A stretch of 64,000 nucleotides of DNA from UBA2266 sp964406945 (lineage in GTDB: Bacteria; Planctomycetota; Phycisphaerae; Sedimentisphaerales; Anaerobacaceae): positions 1 to 64,000 of the forward strand of contig CAYOTO010000011.1 of the NCBI GenBank assembly GCA_964406945.1, read 5' to 3'. A program made the translations under genes and the position numbers. The notes beneath the pieces are model-generated. The model did not search any database and was not told where the DNA came from. It was given only the letters and a program-made list of their open reading frames with translations. Numbering within the stretch: the first letter of the stretch is position 1; every line of letters begins with the position of its first letter. This document shows positions 18,037 through 26,399 of this stretch, in pieces.

Positions 18037-20379
18037 ATGAACGTAAATCTGACGCCGGTTGAAGAGACATTTGCCGAAGGCTCGCCGTTTGACGTGCTGT
18101 ATGAGCCGACGGAGAAGATACCAACGATAGTCGTCGAGAATTTTCCGCTGCTGGGCAAGCTGGCCGCTCTGCGGTTCGTGGAGTGGGTTCAGCACAATCC
18201 GGACGGGGTGATTTCGCTGCCGACGGGCAAGACGCCGGAGCACTTCATAAGATGGGTGCAGCGGCTGCTCGATGGTTGGGACAAAAAGGACGTGCGGCGG
18301 ATTCTGGCGGCCAACGGCATCGATCCGTCGGTGCGGCCGAACATGAAGAGCCTACATTTCGTGCAGATCGATGAGTTCTACCCGATGGATTCGTCGCAGC
18401 AAAACAGCTTTCATCATTACGTGCAGCAGTTTTATCTGAAGGGGTTCGGGCTGGATCCGGACAAGGCGATGCTCATAGACAGCTCGAAAATCGGCCTGGA
18501 GCCGGGCCAGAAGCTGGCGGATGTCTGGCCGGGAAATCGGGTGGATCTGACGCTGCGTTACCGGCAGGCCGAGACCGATCTCGAGCAGCGCCAGAAGGAC
18601 GTGCTTTCGCGAATCGATCAGTGGTGTATGGAATACGAGGATCGCGTTCGCGAGCTGGGCGGGATCGGCTTCTTCCTCGGCGGTATCGGGCCGGACGGGC
18701 ATATCGGGTTCAACATCAAGGGCAGCGATCATCATTCGACTACGCGGCTGTGTCCGATTAATTACGAGACCCAGGCCGCGGCCGCCACGGACCTTGGAGG
18801 AATTGAAACCGCGCGGGAGAGTCTGGTGATAACTATCGGCCTGAGGACGATAACCTACAATCCGGACTGTACGGCGATTGTCATTGCCGCCGGTCAGGCC
18901 AAGGCTTCTCTGGTCGCCGGGGCCATACAGTCCGGCGAGCGGATCGAGGTGCCGGCCAGTTGTCTGTGCAGGCTGGACAACGCGCGGTTCTATATTACGC
19001 AGGGGGCGGCGGGCAAGCTCATCGAGCGGCAGGTTCGGCTGCTGGAACGGCGAAGGGGCGTTTCGGATGAGGACGTGGAGAAGGCGCTTGTCGATCTGGC
19101 GGTCGAAAAGAATAAGAAGCTGCTGGACCTGACCGAAGAGGACGGTCGGTCGGACAGGTTTGTCGCAGCGGTTATGGATCGCAGGCCCGAGCCGCTGGCG
19201 AAGCTGGCCCGGCGGGTGCATGAGAGCCTGGTCTCGAAGCTGGAGGCGGCGACTAATATCTACAAGAACAAGTGCTTTCTGCATACCGAGCCCCACCATG
19301 ACGATATCATGCTGGGTTATTTCGCTCAGGCGGTTCGGCATTTTCGCCGTAATTCCAACGAGCATCATTTCGTGACGCTGACGAGCGGTTTTACGGCCGT
19401 CACTAATGCCTTTCTGTATGACGAGCTGGAGAATTTGAGGGGGTTCCTGGGCGATCCTTATTGCCGGCGGCTCATGAGCGAGGGGTATTTCGATCCTGCC
19501 AGCCAGACCGACCGCAACCGCGATGTCTGGCAGTATCTGGACGGTGTTGCGGCGCGAAGCGACGATGAGATGGCCGAGGGGCGGGCCCGGCGTATGCTGC
19601 GGAATCTGGTTGAGTTGTTCGGCCAGTGTTCGCTGGAGGCGGCCGAGGCGCGCATCGATGAATTACAGGAGTATCTGGCGACGGCTTATCCGGGCAAAAA
19701 GGACCCCGATTACGTCCAGAAGCTCAAGGGCATGCGGCGCGAATGGGAGGCCGAGTGCCTGTGGGGATATTACGGCTGGCGGTGCGACAATATCCGGCAT
19801 TTGAGGCTTGGATTCTATACGGGCGACATTTTCACGGCCGAGCCGACGATGGGCGAGGATGTGCCGCCTATCGTCCAGGAGCTGATGCGGGTCAATCCTG
19901 ATATCGTTACGGTTGCTTTCGATCCGGAGGCGAGCGGGCCGGATACGCATTATAAGGTTATGCAGGCCACAGCCGAGGCGATTCGGTTATATCTGGAGCA
20001 AACGGGCCGCGACGATTTGAAGGTGTGGGGCTATCGCAACGTGTGGTTTCGCTTCGAGCCGTCGGAGGCCAATGTTTTCGTCCCGGTGACGCCGGCGATG
20101 TTCGCGACGGCTCACGATGCGTTTATGAATACATTCAGCAGTCAGAGGAATGCGTCGTTTCCCAGTTACGAGTATGATGGGCCGTTCTCGCGGCTGGCCC
20201 AGCGGATTCAGGTCGAGCAGTACGGCAGGATCAAGACGTGCCTGGGACGCGAGTGGTTCCACAAAAACGACAACGGTCTGATCCGGGCGACCAGGGGCCT
20301 GGCCTTTCTGAAGGAAATGACGCCGGAAGAGTTCTTCGAATCCTGTCGCGCCCTCCGCAAATCCGTAGAGAACGCCTAG
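18037..20379 (+). CDS. nagB: Glucosamine-6-phosphate deaminase-like / PIG-L fusion protein
   Basis: A 780-residue protein. Residues 1-340 match the NagB/6-phosphogluconolactonase fold: SLPTGKTPEHF near 60-70, QIDEFYPMD near 108, and GIGPDGHIGFN near 215, which carries the catalytic Asp/His loop. Residues about 410-780 form a PIG-L (LmbE) de-N-acetylase-like domain, starting with the zinc motif EPHHDDIMLG. This architecture is known from long NagB proteins of Bacteroidetes and others, usually about 640-670 residues, so this one is longer. The expected activity is conversion of glucosamine-6-P to fructose-6-P, with the second domain possibly deacetylating an N-acetyl sugar. It stands alone, between two gene remnants, without an amino-sugar operon. 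Confidence 0.8.
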   Translation: MNVNLTPVEETFAEGSPFDVLYEPTEKIPTIVVENFPLLGKLAALRFVEWVQHNPDGVISLPTGKTPEHFIRWVQRLLDGWDKKDVRRILAANGIDPSVRPNMKSLHFVQIDEFYPMDSSQQNSFHHYVQQFYLKGFGLDPDKAMLIDSSKIGLEPGQKLADVWPGNRVDLTLRYRQAETDLEQRQKDVLSRIDQWCMEYEDRVRELGGIGFFLGGIGPDGHIGFNIKGSDHHSTTRLCPINYETQAAAATDLGGIETARESLVITIGLRTITYNPDCTAIVIAAGQAKASLVAGAIQSGERIEVPASCLCRLDNARFYITQGAAGKLIERQVRLLERRRGVSDEDVEKALVDLAVEKNKKLLDLTEEDGRSDRFVAAVMDRRPEPLAKLARRVHESLVSKLEAATNIYKNKCFLHTEPHHDDIMLGYFAQAVRHFRRNSNEHHFVTLTSGFTAVTNAFLYDELENLRGFLGDPYCRRLMSEGYFDPASQTDRNRDVWQYLDGVAARSDDEMAEGRARRMLRNLVELFGQCSLEAAEARIDELQEYLATAYPGKKDPDYVQKLKGMRREWEAECLWGYYGWRCDNIRHLRLGFYTGDIFTAEPTMGEDVPPIVQELMRVNPDIVTVAFDPEASGPDTHYKVMQATAEAIRLYLEQTGRDDLKVWGYRNVWFRFEPSEANVFVPVTPAMFATAHDAFMNTFSSQRNASFPSYEYDGPFSRLAQRIQVEQYGRIKTCLGREWFHKNDNGLIRATRGLAFLKEMTPEEFFESCRALRKSVENA

Positions 20380-20602
20380 GCCGCGGCAAACCACAAGGTG
20401 CAAATCCCAAATTCCAAACAAGCACCAATCTCCAAAGTCTCAATGTTGCAAACGCTGTCGCCGGGCGGGGTTGGTGTTTTGGTAATTGGAGTTTGAGATT
20501 TGTTTGTGATTTGGGATTTGGGGATTGGGATTTTCAGTTTACGAGTCTTTTCCTAAGGCGTCGGATGGCGAAGGAGCCGACGATCAGTGTGAAGCGTCAC
20601 TG
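20380..20602. repeat. Large imperfect A+T-rich inverted repeat (MITE-like)
   Basis: Two arms of about 40 bp face each other. The left, near 20400-20445, contains CAAATCCCAAATTCCAAACA. The right, near 20480-20525, contains TTTGTTTGTGATTTGGGATTTG. They would fold into a long hairpin with a GC-rich tip. Elements of this wording recur between genes in many environmental bacterial genomes; I cannot test copy number here. Confidence 0.55.
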
Positions 20603-20791
20603 CTATTTATTGAGGTGTCTTCCGGTAGCCTTGAGGAATACGTCCTCCAGACTGGTTGTTCGGATTATGTAGCCGCCGGCGGGCAGTTCCCTGATCTTGC
20701 CCGCGGCCACAGCAAAACTCAAATCCCGAACCGCCCGCACACGCCCGAAGCTCTTACTCAAATTCTCGACATTGACAACCATTTCTAACAT
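20603..20791 (-). pseudogene. Internally deleted ABC transporter ATPase remnant
   Basis: A 62-codon open frame. The first 32 residues are the N-terminus of an ABC ATPase (VVNVENLSKSFGRVRAV, then LSFAVAAGKI). The last part, SLEDVFLKATGRHL, is the typical C-terminus of ABC-2 exporter ATPases. Everything between is gone: Walker A, signature, Walker B and H-loop, about 250 residues. The frame is intact across the join. It cannot hydrolyse ATP. No permease lies beside it. Confidence 0.7.
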
Positions 20792-20950
20792 ATCGGTACA
20801 TCCAGAGAGCCAGACAACATCGCCGATCTGAGATCTCCCGATCGGTGGAATTCACATCATAACAAAACCGCTGCATCGGGCCAGACTGAAATCTCGTCAA
20901 ATTTGGCGTGTTGCTGAAGTGAGTGACGGTTAAAAGAACACAAACGTATG
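20792..20950. other. Short intergenic stretch
   Basis: No gene is evident. It separates the ABC remnant from the orphan gene at 20951. Confidence 0.3.
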
Positions 20951-21769
20951 TCAGTACCGCAGCTTCAGGTACTTATTAACTTGAAATCGTCGCATGTACG
21001 GTGTTGCCCGAATCTCATTCATGAGATCCCAGTAGCATAGTCTTGCGAACTCATTTTGAATACCCTCAGGATACGTATATTCATACGGTTGAAAAATACC
21101 GTTGCTCTCCAAATACTTGATCGACCGGGAAAATTCAGGGCGCAGATAATCATGAATGCCCAAACGGATGTTGTTAAGAAACTCAGCTATTGCGCTACTG
21201 TGATAATTGAAAAGGTCCCGGTGAAACCACTCATAAAAGTCTGGCAGTACTGCTAACGACTGTTCCTGGTCAAGCGGTATGTTATTTTCATTGAAAATGC
21301 GGCGGATCTGGTGAACGACGCCGGACAGCCTCGTAAAGCTATGCTTAGAGAGATTTCCGCAAATTTTTATAAAATCAACGCGTTTCAGCGATAAACGCGT
21401 CTCCAGATCTATTGAAGGTAGCCAGATTTTGTCAACAGTTATTTTTGTGTCAAGCCAAGTTCTAAATTCTCTTGTTGCAGTACTGAGATTGTGGATAGAA
21501 TTGTTTCGATTAAAGTTGGGAGTCTTACAAATTGCGCCGAGTGCCCTCAGGAAGGGCTGCTGCTCTCCGAGAATCTTCATGTCACAGCAGGACAACAGAT
21601 CGACCAGGAGGATGTTAAAGAGCTTCTGGTGTGTGCTGGATTTGAACCTAATCTCAGCATCAGGGTTTTCGCCCAGGACAGAGAGTACTTCGAAGTTGAC
21701 CATTTCGTCGATCAACTGCTTTGTCGCAAGAAGATAGACTACTTCCTTCTCAATGCTGGTAAGCTGCAT
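20951..21769 (-). CDS. Hypothetical protein, AT-richer than its neighbours
   Basis: A 272-residue, mostly helical, soluble protein without signal peptide or membrane segment. It is rich in aromatic and Asn residues (WFHRDLFNYH, FQPYEYTYPEG) and its codon use is visibly AT-richer than the flanking genes. GGGAG lies ten bases before the ATG. I recognise no family. The composition, its place beside gene remnants and a repeat element, and the lack of functional neighbours suggest recent acquisition. Many such proteins turn out to be cargo of mobile or defence islands, but nothing in the sequence proves that here. Confidence 0.6.
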   Translation of the reverse strand: MQLTSIEKEVVYLLATKQLIDEMVNFEVLSVLGENPDAEIRFKSSTHQKLFNILLVDLLSCCDMKILGEQQPFLRALGAICKTPNFNRNNSIHNLSTATREFRTWLDTKITVDKIWLPSIDLETRLSLKRVDFIKICGNLSKHSFTRLSGVVHQIRRIFNENNIPLDQEQSLAVLPDFYEWFHRDLFNYHSSAIAEFLNNIRLGIHDYLRPEFSRSIKYLESNGIFQPYEYTYPEGIQNEFARLCYWDLMNEIRATPYMRRFQVNKYLKLRY

Positions 21770-21802
21770 CTGACATTCGCTCCCTTTTTAGCTCATAACT
21801 AT

Positions 21803-22111
21803 TTACTCGCGAACTTCGCCGGTGGCGTGGTCGGTTGGGTTGTTCCATTCGGCGTCGAAGCCCTGTCGTATTCTATTGAGGACTTCTTCGGCGTTTCCCT
21901 TGCCGAGTTGTTCATGGGCGTTCGCGACGTGCTTGGCAAGGTCCACGAGCATCATCCCCCATGCCAGCGGATCATCCCATATCTCAGGACGCAATGAGAC
22001 GACCTGTTGGCCGTTGGCAACCCAGATGCGGGCGATTTCAAGGCCGTTGGGGTCGCTGAGTGCCGGGGCTGGTGCGTTCAGTTCGTTTTTGTTGCGGCTG
22101 AAGAATCCCAT
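21803..22111 (-). CDS. DUF5076-like small protein
   Basis: A 102-residue cytoplasmic protein. The core (EIARIWVANGQQVVSLRPEI, then WDDPLAWGMMLVDLAKHVANA) matches my memory of the DUF5076 family, short proteins found scattered in Alphaproteobacteria and Planctomycetes. GGGAGG lies ahead of the ATG, an excellent ribosome-binding site. Function is unknown. It has no evident link to the neighbouring TRAP genes, from which it is separated by a short gap containing an imperfect hairpin (about 22136-22176). Confidence 0.65.
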   Translation of the reverse strand: MGFFSRNKNELNAPAPALSDPNGLEIARIWVANGQQVVSLRPEIWDDPLAWGMMLVDLAKHVANAHEQLGKGNAEEVLNRIRQGFDAEWNNPTDHATGEVRE

Positions 22112-22204
22112 TCTGCTGCCTCCCTTAAATTACGTACAAGGTAATCGTGCCCTGATGAATGCACACGTGCCTTGTTACCCAATCTCCGCATAGATGTCAA
22201 GCAT

Positions 22205-23506
22205 CTATTTTACAAAGCCGAGTTTTTCGGGGATGAACATTGAGATTTGCGGGATGAAGGTTGACAGCAGCAGAGCGGCTATCATTGCGATGAAGAACGG
22301 GACGATGTGTCTTAGCACTTTTGTGACCGTTGTGTTTGCGATTCCGCAGCCCAGGAACAGGCAGGTTCCGACCGGGGGCGTGCACAGGCCGATGCAGAGG
22401 TTCATGATCATGACGATTCCGAAGTGCAGCGGGTGCAGGCCGAGTCTGGTGGCGATGGGCAGGAAGATGGGCGTGAAGATGAGTATGGCGGGGGTCATGT
22501 CCATGAACGTGCCGACGGCCAGGAGGATTGCGTTTATCAGCAGCAGCAGTGCGATTTTGTTATCCGTCAGGTTGACCAGCGATGCGCTGATGCTCTGGGG
22601 TACGTTTTCCGACGCCAGCACCCACGACATGGCCATGCTGGTTCCGATCAGCAGAAAGACCACGGCGGTCGTTACGCCGCACTGGAGCAGGATTTTGGGC
22701 AGGTCGCGGATTTTTACTTCGCCGTATACGGCCACCGCCAGGATAAACGAATACAGCACCGCCACGGCCGAGGCCTCGGTCGGCGTAAACCAGCCCAATA
22801 GAATGCCGCCGATTACGATGATGACCAGCAGCATTGCGGGTATCGCGGCGACGAACTTCCACAGGCCTTCGGCAAACCCGAACGTCTCGCCCTTGCCGTA
22901 GTTGTGGGCGACGGAGATTACGCCGCTGACCAGCAGCAGGCCCATGCCGACCAGGACTCCCGGCAGAAAGCCCGCCATGAAGATGGCGGCTATCGAGACC
23001 GCCCCGCCGGTGGCCAGCGAATAAACGATCATAACATTGCTGGGCGGGATGAGCAGGCCCGTCGTCGCGGCGGTGATTGTTACAGATGCGTTGAAGTCGC
23101 GTTCGTAGCCCATTTTGTTCATCAAGGGGACCATGAACCCACCTACCGACGAGACGGCCGCCGTCGCCGAGCCGGATATCGCCCCGAAGAGCATGCACGT
23201 AAGGATGTTCACGAACGCCAGGCCCCCGCGGAACCGTCCGACCAGGACGTTGGCGAAGTCTATGAGCCGACGCGCGATGCCCCCGTGGCCCATCAACTGG
23301 CCCGAGAGGATGAAGAACGGAATCGCCAGCAGTGCGAAGCTGTCGATGCCGGTGGCGATTTTGTGCGCCACCGCGGTGAATGCGGGCATGTCGCCCATCG
23401 ACAGGAACGCCAGAACCGTCGCGATGCCCATGCAGAATGCCACCGGGACGTTCAGCAGCAGCAGGATGATGAAACTGACCACCAGTACGAATACGGGTAA
23501 ATCCAC
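22205..23506 (-). CDS. dctM: TRAP transporter large permease (DctM family)
   Basis: A 433-residue, twelve-helix membrane protein of the DctM/SiaM type. Landmarks include the glycine-rich SGSATAAVSSVGGFMVPLM segment near 95-115 and a similar stretch near 310-350. It is the sodium-coupled pump that moves solute delivered by the DctP protein. The start is GTG behind AAGGA, 36 bp after dctQ. It is the third gene of dctP-dctQ-dctM. The substrate is not evident; C4-dicarboxylates, sialic acid and sugar acids are all handled by this family. Confidence 0.92.
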   Translation of the reverse strand: MDLPVFVLVVSFIILLLLNVPVAFCMGIATVLAFLSMGDMPAFTAVAHKIATGIDSFALLAIPFFILSGQLMGHGGIARRLIDFANVLVGRFRGGLAFVNILTCMLFGAISGSATAAVSSVGGFMVPLMNKMGYERDFNASVTITAATTGLLIPPSNVMIVYSLATGGAVSIAAIFMAGFLPGVLVGMGLLLVSGVISVAHNYGKGETFGFAEGLWKFVAAIPAMLLVIIVIGGILLGWFTPTEASAVAVLYSFILAVAVYGEVKIRDLPKILLQCGVTTAVVFLLIGTSMAMSWVLASENVPQSISASLVNLTDNKIALLLLINAILLAVGTFMDMTPAILIFTPIFLPIATRLGLHPLHFGIVMIMNLCIGLCTPPVGTCLFLGCGIANTTVTKVLRHIVPFFIAMIAALLLSTFIPQISMFIPEKLGFVK

Positions 23507-23542
23507 TTGGCTGTCCTTTCGCCGATATGTTCGTTTGTCTTG

Positions 23543-24091
23543 TCAGTCCAGACTGGCCTGCTCGCGTTCGGCCGGTGCGCTTACGGTTTCGTCGGTCCTG
23601 CCGGCGCCGGATGCGTGCAGCAGCCGCTCGACCAGGCCGATCACGCTGTACAGCGTGAGGAAGAACCCGCTGATGGGTATTGCCAAGTAGACATAGCCGA
23701 CCTTCACGCCCAGAGCGGGCGAAAGCTGTTCGAGCTGTAAGGTGTTTACGACTAGGCTCGTTCCGCCGACGACCATAACCAGCAGCGAGAACGCCGCGAC
23801 GCATAGAAACACAACTATCTCGGTTGCCAGTCTGGCGCCGGGCGGCAGCAGGCTTACGAAGTAGTCGATGCCGAGGTGCGCGCCGCGGTTTAGCGCGACC
23901 GCCGAGCCGAGCAGCGAGACCCAGATAAGCATGAATACCGCCAGTTCCTCGGTCCAGGTGCTCGGATCGTTGAGCACGAAGCGGGTGAAGACCTGCCAGA
24001 GCACGTCCAGGACCAGGACGGCCACGACGACCATCACCAGAACTTCCAGCGAGCGGTCCAGTACGGTTTTGATTGTCTTGAAAACGCTCAT
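23543..24091 (-). CDS. dctQ: TRAP transporter small permease (DctQ family)
   Basis: A 182-residue protein with four hydrophobic helices (about 17-40, 55-72, 92-115 and 135-158). The family motif around TRFVLNDPSTWTEELAVFM fits DctQ. It pairs with DctM in the membrane. Its ATG overlaps the dctP stop (ATGA), so translation is coupled. The C-terminal 25 residues are a charged cytoplasmic tail. Confidence 0.9.
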   Translation of the reverse strand: MSVFKTIKTVLDRSLEVLVMVVVAVLVLDVLWQVFTRFVLNDPSTWTEELAVFMLIWVSLLGSAVALNRGAHLGIDYFVSLLPPGARLATEIVVFLCVAAFSLLVMVVGGTSLVVNTLQLEQLSPALGVKVGYVYLAIPISGFFLTLYSVIGLVERLLHASGAGRTDETVSAPAEREQASLD

Positions 24092-25065
24092 TTTACCTCT
24101 TGAATTCTTTCGATCAGATCGCCGATTTCGGTGCCTTCGAACTCATCCCAGACCGGTTTGACCGAATCGCGGAAGGGCTGCTTGTCGGGCCGGAGGATTT
24201 CCACACCGTGCTCCTGAACCGTTTTGAGGTCTTTTTGCTCGGCCTGGGCCCAGATTTCTCTCTGGTAGACGACGGATTCATCCACCGCCGACTGGAGTAT
24301 CTGCTGCTGCTCTTCGCCCAGGCGGTTCCAGACCTTCGTGCTGATGATGAGGATGTCGGGCAGGCGGGTGTGTTCGTCCAGCGTGTAGTATTTGCAGACT
24401 TCGTAATGCCGGGAGGTGCGGAAGGAGGGCGGGTTGTTTTCGGCTCCGTCCACGACGCCCTGGTCGAGAGAGGTGTAGAGTTCGCCCCAGGGGATCGGCG
24501 TCGGCGAGCCGCCCATGGCTTTGACCATTTTCATGCTCATTTCGCTGTTCTGGACGCGGATTTTCATGCCGCCCAGATCAGAGGGCTTGTTGATTCGCTC
24601 TTTGGTATAGAAGCTGCGGGCCCCGGCGTCGTAGTAGCACAAACCGCGGAGGCGTTTGCTGCGGCCGGCCAGCAGCAGTTCCTTGCCTATTGGGCCGTTG
24701 AGAGCCTTCCAGAAGTGCTCGGCGTCGCGGAACAGATACGGGATGCCGAAGACCTTCATTTTAGGTACGAAGCCTTCCATCGGGGCGCTGGAAGTCTTGG
24801 TCATGGCGAGATAGCCGAGCTGCAGGGCTTCGATGCATTCCTTTTCGTTGCCGAGCTGCTCGTTGGGGAAGACCTCGACCCGCATTCTGCCTTCGGATTT
24901 TTCGTCGACCTTTTCGGCCATGAAGATCATGGCTTTGTGGACCGGGTGGGTTATGTCCAGGCCGTGGGCCAGTTTGAGTTCGACCGCCGGTTTGCCGCCG
25001 GCGGCGCAGCAGAAAACCGCCGCGAGTAACAGGGTTGTTCCGAGCGGGCGAAAGCCGGGTTTCAT
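24088..25065 (-). CDS. dctP: TRAP transporter solute-binding protein (DctP family)
   Basis: A 325-residue protein with signal peptide (1-24, ending near AAGG). It is the periplasmic receptor of the TRAP system. LKLAHGLDITHPVHKAM starts the mature domain, and GMKIRVQNSEM carries the conserved Arg that binds the substrate carboxylate in this family. DQGVVDGAENNP is the other typical signature. GAGGTGAG precedes the ATG. The conserved Arg suggests a carboxylated ligand such as a uronate or dicarboxylate. It is the first gene of the transporter operon, and the roughly 370-bp upstream region is shared with the divergent aldo/keto reductase. Confidence 0.92.
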   Translation of the reverse strand: MKPGFRPLGTTLLLAAVFCCAAGGKPAVELKLAHGLDITHPVHKAMIFMAEKVDEKSEGRMRVEVFPNEQLGNEKECIEALQLGYLAMTKTSSAPMEGFVPKMKVFGIPYLFRDAEHFWKALNGPIGKELLLAGRSKRLRGLCYYDAGARSFYTKERINKPSDLGGMKIRVQNSEMSMKMVKAMGGSPTPIPWGELYTSLDQGVVDGAENNPPSFRTSRHYEVCKYYTLDEHTRLPDILIISTKVWNRLGEEQQQILQSAVDESVVYQREIWAQAEQKDLKTVQEHGVEILRPDKQPFRDSVKPVWDEFEGTEIGDLIERIQEVK

Positions 25066-25435
25066 TGCTCACCTCGTTAGAAAAATCAGGATAAGCCCGA
25101 TGGGCCGGTGAGAATATAACACAGGACAAGGCGATTTGGCAAGGCGATTGCCCACGCACGCGTCTGAGGTGTACGAAAACCTTCTGGCCAAGGCGAACAC
25201 AGCCGGCTGTCATGCTGAGCGAAGCGAAGCATCTGGGCCGCGAAAGAAAATTCCAGCCAGAAACTCGTCCAATGTGCCGCAAATTATTCGTGCACCCCGC
25301 GTCCGGGCGGGTGAATTCGTTGCGGTTGGGCGTGGCAAATGGTAAAATGGGGGCAAAATGATACGTTGGCGGCTTTTCGCGGCAATGCGGACGTAATTTG
25401 GCTTGCTATGCGGAGCGCCGGGAAGGAGTATACAA
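25066..25435. promoter_or_regulatory. Divergent control region with a repeat element
   Basis: About 370 bp between dctP and the aldo/keto reductase gene. It must hold both promoters, which I cannot resolve. It also contains the short repeat at 25208-25236. Confidence 0.35.
25208..25236. repeat. Widespread intergenic 'GAGCGAAGCGAAG' element
   Basis: The core TGAGCGAAGCGAAG is flanked by ATGC and GCAT, giving a small palindrome. Near-identical sequences are scattered between genes in very many unrelated bacteria. A false translation of such elements reads RCFASLSMT on the reverse strand, as it does here. Confidence 0.65.
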
Positions 25436-26347
25436 ATGCACAGAGAGCAGATAAATCGCAGACAATTCATTGCAACGACGACGGCGGTGGCGGGGGCGGC
25501 GGTTATTCCGCTCAGAGCCGATGCGGCAAACAAGCAGAAGAAACTCACGGCGACCGACCAGGTCAAGCTGGGCAAGACCGGTATTAAGCTCAGTCGTCTG
25601 GGTATGGGGACCGGCAGCAAGGGCGGCAGCATTCAGCGGGGCCTCGGGCAGAAGGAATTTACAAAGCTCCTCAGGTACGCATACGATCGCGGGATTACGT
25701 ATATCGACACGGCCGATTCGTACAAAACGCACGGGATGGTGAAGGAGGCGATTAAGGGTCTGCCGAGGGAGAAGCTGTTTATTCAGTCGAAGATGCCGGG
25801 CAGGCCGGAGAATCCGCTCGAAACGCTGGACCGTTATCGCAGCGAACTGGGCGTGGACTATATCGACAGTCTGCTGGTGCACTGCACCGTTACGCCGAAC
25901 TGGGACGAGGAGCGCAAACGCCTGGTCGAGGCCTTCGAAAAGGCCAAGGAAAAGAAGATAATCCGGGCCCACGGTACGAGCTGTCACAGCTTGCCGGCGC
26001 TCAAGCGTGCCGCCGAGTTCGGCTGGGTAGACGTGAATCTCGTTCGCGTGAATCCGCAGGGTGCGCACATGGATACGCCCGCCCAGCGGTGGAACGCAAA
26101 AAGCGACACCTCGCACGTCGAGCCGGTGATGGAGCAGATTAAAATCATGCGCAAGAACGGACACGGCATAATCGGCATGAAGATCATCGGCAACGGCGAC
26201 TTCACAAACGCCGAGGACCGCGAGAAGTCCGTTCGGTTCGCCATGCAGTGCGAGCTGCTGGACGCGGTGGTGATCGGGTTCAAGAGCACCGGCGAAATCG
26301 ACGAGGCGATCAGACGGATGAACGCGGCTCTGGCCGAGACGGCTTGA
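25436..26347 (+). CDS. Tat-exported aldo/keto reductase
   Basis: 303 residues from ATG 25436, which follows AAGGAG by seven bases. The N-terminus is a twin-arginine signal (NRRQFIATTTAVAGAA). The (beta/alpha)8 barrel then carries LGKTGIKLSRLGMG, the catalytic Asp and Tyr (YIDTADSY), and TSCHSL, where the usual reductase His is placed. It converts carbonyls to alcohols with NAD(P)H or the reverse. Tat export would require folding with cofactor in the cytoplasm, a pattern shared with the two Gfo/Idh/MocA enzymes in this window. It is divergent from the TRAP operon, so it may act on the imported compound. Confidence 0.85.
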   Translation: MHREQINRRQFIATTTAVAGAAVIPLRADAANKQKKLTATDQVKLGKTGIKLSRLGMGTGSKGGSIQRGLGQKEFTKLLRYAYDRGITYIDTADSYKTHGMVKEAIKGLPREKLFIQSKMPGRPENPLETLDRYRSELGVDYIDSLLVHCTVTPNWDEERKRLVEAFEKAKEKKIIRAHGTSCHSLPALKRAAEFGWVDVNLVRVNPQGAHMDTPAQRWNAKSDTSHVEPVMEQIKIMRKNGHGIIGMKIIGNGDFTNAEDREKSVRFAMQCELLDAVVIGFKSTGEIDEAIRRMNAALAETA

Positions 26348-26399
26348 AGCCGGACCCACAACGGCGACGCATCTAATAGCAGGCGGTTTGGCCGCGGCG

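Noticed and set aside
22560..23804. Minus-strand frame of about 414 codons overlapping dctM and dctQ
   Set aside because: Same strand but another frame; Arg/His/Gly-rich translation typical of a frame-shifted shadow.
24761..25282. 173-codon minus-strand frame containing RCFASLSMT
   Set aside because: The phrase is the false translation of the intergenic repeat at 25208; the rest is the shifted frame of dctP.
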